Positions 58,779-64,000 of a stretch of 64,000 nucleotides of DNA are shown one piece after another. The stretch comes from Ianthella basta. Lineage: Eukaryota; Porifera; Demospongiae; Verongiida; Ianthellidae. The position numbers were made by a program, and so were the translations under genes. The notes under the pieces were generated by a model. The model made no database searches and was not told the origin of the DNA. It worked only from the letters and a program-made list of their open reading frames with translations. Where the stretch lies: positions 12,534,623 to 12,598,622 of the forward strand of contig OZ025868.1 of the NCBI GenBank assembly GCA_964019415.1, written 5' to 3'. Positions within the stretch are counted from its first letter, which is position 1. The number at the start of each line of letters is the position of its first letter.

Positions 58779-60140
58779 ATGTCATTGAGTGCTGTTCGAA
58801 AGTGGCTCCACCATCTATCTAGACTTCAGCAGTCAGGAAAGCTTTACTTAGCTCACAGACAGATATCAAACAAATCACCGGTACAGTTCACAAAGGATGC
58901 CAGTGTGCGTACGTCTGCACCAGTGAAGAGTCTTTCAGTGGCTAGAGACCAGAAGTCTCTGACAATCAATTAGTTGCATAGTCCCCCAACATCCTATCAC
59001 GCTGTGTGGCTGCGGTATCAGTGTTGGTGTCCGGAGTGCCGAACTGTTGCAGATGAAGCACCATTCTACAATCCATGTAATCTTCTGCCTAGCTACACAA
59101 TCAACAAAGCAATTGAAAAAGATGGTTATCTCCACTTGGAATGGAAGGAGAAGGAGCACGGCAGAAGCCACTCCACCAAACTGCCTTTGTGGTACCTGGA
59201 GAAGCATTCATACTGGGGAGATGGCAAGAAAGGTATTCCACAGGCAAATAAATGGGAACCACTGAAGCACCCTATGCCAGTGGAGTACACAGATTTCATG
59301 TCAAGCGATGAGGTTGTGTTTGACTTTATGATGACAGCTGCCTCTGGCCAGTTGGCAATGCTCAAGAATGTCCCAGCTGAGCCCGGAAGGTCTGAGGAAA
59401 TTGGGCTTAAAATGAGTGAGTACATTTTGCAGTACCATTATGGGCCAATTGAAGATGTACAATCAGCTCCCATGCAAGAAAAAGCCAACAACGTTGGAAA
59501 TTTATGTATGGAACTTCCCTTACACATGGACCATCTGTGGAGGGAGTCTCCATCTGGATATCTATCTTTTCACTGCCTCACCTTTGACAAGCAAGTAAAG
59601 GGTGGAGAACAGGTGTATTTGAATGCATTTTATGAGGCAGAATTGTTTCGTAAGGAGTACCCTACAGATTTTGCTGTCCTAGTGAAAGTTCCCACAAATT
59701 TTCAACTCAATGTTGTAGATAAGAATCTACCTGGTCCTGTCCCTTACAGCTATTCACGCCCACATTTTGCCCTCAACCACTGGGGTCACATCACTGGAGT
59801 GACTTGGGGACCAGACATTCATGGTCCCTTGGCAGTTGATCCAGATTTAGTGGAGCCATATTATGAAGCTTACAGCAAATTTGCTAAGTTCATTGAATCT
59901 TCACCCAGAGCCCTTGAGTTGCTTCCAGAGCCAGGGGATTTTGTGTTCCTAAACAACAGAGTAGTGCTTCACGCTCGCAATGCTTTTGAACTCAATGGAG
60001 GCATGCGCCACTTCCAAAGTATGTTCATTGGTGCTCTCGAGTTTCGTAGGCAGTTGACAAAGCTGGCAGTAATACTTGGAAAGTCCCTTCCACCGATCAC
60101 AATCGGAGACCAAGATCAGCAGAACACACAGTTTTGTTAA
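58779..60140 (+). pseudogene. Dioxygenase copy 3, one internal TAG
   Basis: It starts ATGTCATTGAGTGCT, two codons longer than copy 1. It is nearly identical to copy 1 from about codon 60 to the stop and through the 3' flank. A single TGG-to-TAG change (58,971-58,973, in the INW motif before the zinc site) breaks the frame. Everything else is intact, including CWCPEC, LPLHMDH, VVLHARNAF and GGMRHF. It could be a very young pseudogene, a polymorphic null allele, or a sequencing error. Confidence 0.75.
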
Positions 60141-60769
60141 AAACACTGCTTGCTGGACATAATATATAATTTTTTATCTAGAATTTGAGTGTTAAGCCTG
60201 TAGGATAATTTTGCATAATGTATTGGGTATGTCATTTGATGAAAGCATTGAACTTGATTAATTGATCGTTAAGATTATATATTATATTAATATTATCTAT
60301 ATATCATTCTCATTAGATTAAGGATTACTTAATGAGACAACTAAAATGTATACTTAGTCTAGCCACGTCTTTCTTATTACAGTATACATAGTTATTGTGC
60401 ATCTTCTATATTGCTATACTTTTGCTAATGCTGATATTATTTCATGGTATAATTACTGTAAGTCACAAAAAGGCATACAGTGAAGTAAGCAGTACATATT
60501 GCAAGGCATGTTCAAAGTCTCCATGATAATTCTGCATGCCTGTACATACTATATATGCAGATGAATACGTATATACTTCCCTATGAAAAGGGTACGTTGC
60601 GTAAGTTTACAATGTATGTATGGTATTAGAGCTGCCATCACTGACAACTAAATTGTATTCACTACTGCAGCTGGTGTCATTCTGCTGCATATACAGATGG
60701 CAAAACATCTCATGGGACTAAACTAAAGTTAGCTTGCACGCATGCACCACTCTAGAGCCTATTGTATAC
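60141..60769. other. 3' flank of dioxygenase copy 3
   Basis: Closely matches 36,996-37,597. No gene. Confidence 0.5.
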
Positions 60770-61031
60770 TAGAAATAATAAAAATTTTCTACAAAATCAC
60801 AAGGATGTAGGGATGGCACAACAAAGTACAGAAACAAGTAAAGGCTGTTACACAGTGGAGCATTAACCATCGTCCCTACATGCAAGAATGTCGCACCTTA
60901 TAGTCCTACACACTTGAATGTAGGGATGATGGTTAATGCTCCACTGTGTAACAGCCTTTACTTGTTTCTGTACTTTTTTTGTGCCATCCATACATCCTTT
61001 CTATTTTTGTAGAAAATTTTAATTGTTTCTA
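60770..61031. repeat. Large palindrome, arms about 112 bp
   Basis: 60,770-60,881 and 60,918-61,031 are imperfect inverted copies (for example GGCTGTTACACAGTGGAGC against GCTCCACTGTGTAACAGCC) around a 37-bp spacer. It is made of the start block of the TGTAGGGAYG element in opposite orientations. Confidence 0.8.
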
Positions 61032-61804
61032 GTTTCTATACTATTTATGGTGTGCAAGCTGCACATGCTAAGTGCCACTAGAGGACAGGTTACAGTATAG
61101 GACCTTATTTCTGCAATCCTGGAGCTCGAGGTGTCAGCTATCTCCTAGCTTCCGCTCCAGCCCACCTAAGAGCTTAGAAACAGTGACCAGAAGTTAGCCG
61201 AGTACTAATTAAAAATGGCGGGTCCACGGATGGCCTTTTGAAACAACGCGCAAGCTAACTTTGGCCTAAGCCCTTGTCTCGTATACACCTGAAACGGCCT
61301 CCTGATGGTCTTGGATAGATTTCGGACAGAAACTGAAGGAAAATTAGGCGGAAAACTGCCGTTCTTTAACTTCATCATAAAATGGCGTCTTCCGCGTAGC
61401 AACGTCTCTTGACAGACTCGGTAACCCCAGTGTGTGAACAATACGCTTTCGGAGCCTATACTTTGAAAGAATACAGCTCGGTTAATTTTTAGGAGTTTCG
61501 TGTGCGAATTAGTTTGATAGCTAATTCTGTTCGTCAGTTACAGCTGGCGAAGAAGAATATGAAGAAGAATATGAAGAATATGAAGACGAAAATGGATGTT
61601 TTCGAGTATCATTTCCTCACTGACAGACCATGTTCGCTTGCTTTCCGGGTCAGTTTAGTGTATGAATATTTCGTATTTAGCCCTACGAAGCTTCGTTTTG
61701 GCGGTTATCGGCGCTTTTCGCGATTTCGTCCCTATGCCAATGTATTGTGAATTCGAAACACCCTGTACCATCCCTATATAGAAAGTACTATCGTACTCTC
61801 TGAT
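60918..61804. mobile_element. TGTAGGGAYG element, copy 2
   Basis: It starts ATGTAGGGATGATGGTTAAT and ends CCATCCCTATATAG...CTCTGATA. With the inverted start block at 60,770 it interrupts the unit 3 flank. The unit 1 sequence at 37,590-37,610 (CCTATTGTATATAGCAGAACC) is the empty site. AAAATGGCG occurs at 61,212 and 61,378. No transposase. Confidence 0.6.
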
Positions 61805-63300
61805 AGCAAAACCAACTATCAATTAAATGTTCAGCACCTCAGTAATCCTGCCTTCCCAAAGTGGTCTTTTATACACATTCGAGTACCACCGCTAAACCAT
61901 AATTATACTCCATAAAATATTAACTACAGCTTTCCATTTAACCTTTTTATCCTTTCAGGCCAAATTGCAGTGTTGATACCAAGTAAATTGGAGAAGACCA
62001 TTTCTGAAGTAGTCATGTATGTTGGTTTCTTGTTTTGCCCAACAATAGATTCACCATTACAGATGCACCAATAGCTCTGACAAGCACCCATGCAAACTAT
62101 TCGAGTAGAGGAGGACCTTTTATACTATAGGAGAGGAGGTTCCTAAAGTCATATTATACAGATAGCTCTTTATACATTATGCATGTGCAGAATGTGATGA
62201 ACACCAGCATTTGCTGTGGTTTGCTGCTTTATACAAACATTTAAATTTATTAGCTATATTATGTCTCTACGAGGACATCACACTCAAGTTATTTACACTA
62301 CCTTCATGGCCAGAATGTTATGCAGGCAGGTTTCCGATCATGATTGAAAATCCTAAATTGCATGCCCTGCTGCTTATATATGTGTAACAGGGCCGTAGCA
62401 CCCAGTCCAGCCAGTCCGGCCATAGTCGGACTGGTTTTATCCTCAAAGACAAGATTTCTAAAAATCAGAGATAAGCATTTTAAGAGACTTTCAGATTTGG
62501 GGGGAGGGGGGCACTAACCAAAAGTTTAAAATGCTCTGCTTTCTGATTGGTCTTCATACCGCGAGTGAGTGGCTGAATTTCGCCTAGTTACTAAGTAAAA
62601 TAGCACTTAAATGAACAATCATTTTCTGCGCTGCACGGCGGCCATCTTACAATGATGTTTGCAATGCCATAAAATTTTAAGAACATTACATCATCCTGTA
62701 GATAAGACACCTTGTATACTGTAAGCATTTGGATCCTACATCTATGCTTAAGTGCCTGCTGATCTATTGTGATACTCCTACAATATGAAGTGTTGTACTA
62801 CACAGTCAAGCTGTCACATGCAATAGCTGTAGCTATATAGTGTGAGCATGACTATTGCAAGATCTTTTTGAGACAGCTAAATCAAGACTAACTCAATATT
62901 ATTCGTCACATGCAAGAAGGCCATTGACAGGTTTGCTGCAACAAAAGGCTTTAAGGCTCAGCTCGTTGAACACATGTGAGTGGGATACTGATAGTCTTGA
63001 AACGCCCCAGAATTGATCTTAGGGCATCCAAATTTCAAAACTTTCCTGGGGGGGGCATGCCCTCAGACTCCCTAGAGGTTCGGCCACACTATGCCATGGC
63101 CGGACTGATTTCTACCCTTGTGCTACGGCCTAGTGTAATCAGTTATATCTATATTTACATTGTATATATAGAACACTAGCAATAGTTAATGCATGCAGTG
63201 GATTGTGTTTTAGCATAAATAAGCCAACACAAAACAGATTCTTTATTCTGTGCCATTTATTGTTCAGCAGACAGGTGAACGTGGAACACAATGTCATCAT
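61805..63300 (+). other. Partial copy of the secreted-protein gene's upstream region
   Basis: 61,805-62,120 matches 37,610-37,920. 61,960-62,390 and 63,140-63,270 together parallel 52,230-52,740 (ACAGATGCACCAA, GAGGAGGACCTT, ATAGAACACTAG, ATAAATA, TTCTGTGCCAT). The signal-peptide exon is not recognisable, so this is a promoter relic split by the element at 62,388. Confidence 0.5.
62388..63133. mobile_element. Possible hAT-like non-autonomous element
   Basis: The left end CAGGGCCGTAGCAC and right end GTGCTACGGCCTAG form inverted repeats of about 13 bp. Flanking GTGTAA occurs on both sides as an imperfect short duplication. It interrupts the upstream-region copy described at 61.8-63.3 kb. GCGGCCATCTT lies at 62,638-62,648. 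hAT assignment rests only on the CAGGG-type end. Confidence 0.45.
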
Positions 63301-63602
63301 TAAAGAGCAGTTTAATGGTTAGAAATTGGCTAAGTATTAGTAAATACCAATTTAAAATGATCCATAGACAAATTGCCGTATTCTACTAAAGTGAAATATG
63401 TTGCTGATGTCATATTCATATTTACTAAAATCATATAAAATGAATTGGCAACTGGAAGTAAATCTTGCATGTAGTGGCCATATTGGAGTAGTGATCCAAG
63501 TCTGTTCTTTTAAATTTACTTCTTTCATAAACATACCAGCACTTGTTGTACTAGCCCATATAGCTACTATAAGGCCTTCAGATTGCTCATTGAGTTAATT
63601 CA
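63301..63602. other. Intergenic DNA
   Basis: No gene or repeat recognised. Confidence 0.4.
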
Positions 63603-63681
63603 TAGAAGTGATCCCCGTGGCCATAGTAACGGTACAAAGGGGCATAAGTAGGACTGTATTTCGAATTCACAACAACCACAC
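63603..63681 (-). pseudogene. Inverted fragment of the secreted-protein main exon
   Basis: On the - strand an acceptor-like ATGCAG is followed by the same exon start as at 53,500 (VVNSKYSPTYAPLYRYYGHG then DHFY). The match stops at the equivalent of 53,577. The intron side, 63,684-64,000, matches 53,280-53,499 in inverted orientation and may continue past the window edge. Too short to be functional as seen. Confidence 0.65.
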
Positions 63682-63683
63682 CT

Positions 63684-64000
63684 GCATACAAAATGGGACT
63701 ACATTACAGTTGCATTCTTAAAAAGTACGCACACATTAACTTATGTTGAAGATTACAAAAGGCACGTGCATAAACTTATGCCAAATGATAAGGCCTATAA
63801 TACACACACATGCACTTTATGTTGAAAGACTACAAATGGCACATACATGCACATAAATTGATGCTATATAATGCATTAAAGATATGGTTGTCACTGCTAG
63901 CTATCACTCAATCAATTTGACAGTATACTATATAATTAAAAGAGGAGTTTATTTTCTGTGAACCACGAGTATATTTCATCTGCACCAAGTTCATGGGCTC
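63684..64000 (-). repeat. Inverted duplicate of intron sequence 53,280-53,499
   Basis: Read on the - strand it contains GTGGTTCACAGAAAA, ATTGA(T/C)T-rich blocks, and GCAACTGTAATGTAGTCCC, in the order found upstream of the main exon. It is somewhat longer because of a local CACA-rich duplication near 63,730-63,850. Confidence 0.55.

Overview
The window looks like nuclear DNA from an invertebrate animal. A sponge is my best guess, but that is inference from gene content and not proven. Supporting this are GT-AG introns with matching phases, TATA-type promoters, long (TG)n/(CA)n tracts, many terminal-inverted-repeat (TIR) elements, and ankyrin/Death-domain genes. There is no bacterial operon structure and no rRNA or tRNA gene that I could recognise.

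Layout. 1.63-4.88 kb is a complete Tc1/mariner-type transposon with TIRs. It carries a DD34E transposase (- strand) and, convergently, a second gene with a BEN domain (+ strand). 4.9-16.8 kb holds ankyrin-Death-Death gene A (three exons, 989 aa) and a long 3' region. That region contains a duplicated Death-domain terminal exon, further candidate exons, (TG)n tracts, a 1.1-kb TIR element and a 1.57-kb C-rich 24-bp minisatellite. 16.8-21.9 kb is intergenic with two small TIR elements. 21.88-28.94 kb is gene C, a 2,275-aa paralogue of A. Its ankyrin array is built from highly homogenised 297-bp (three-repeat) units with an 891-bp higher-order period. Its 3' flank to about 30.2 kb matches the 3' flank of A.

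31.7-62.1 kb is a three-fold segmental duplication. Each unit carries one intronless gene of the gamma-butyrobetaine/trimethyllysine dioxygenase family. Copy 1 (35.64 kb) is intact. Copy 2 (45.6 kb) has a stop at codon 5, and copy 3 (58.8 kb) has one internal TAG. The copies are mosaics: 1 and 2 match best upstream, while 1 and 3 match best in the body and 3' flank, which suggests gene conversion. Insertions present in only some copies (pogo-like, Mutator-like, a GGGGCGCC element and a palindromic element) leave empty sites in the others, so they can be delimited and ordered. A truncated ankyrin pseudogene at 40.1 kb, homologous to the 5' part of A, joins the duplication directly.

52.8-54.0 kb is a two-exon gene for a small secreted protein with three DUF5648-like repeats, with decayed partial copies at 54.9 kb, 61.8-63.3 kb and, inverted, 63.6-64 kb.

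The most notable items are the BEN gene inside the mariner-type transposon, the homogenised ankyrin array coupled to tandem Death domains with duplicated alternative 3' exons, and a YY1-like/CRE-like promoter motif that recurs in several unrelated mobile elements.
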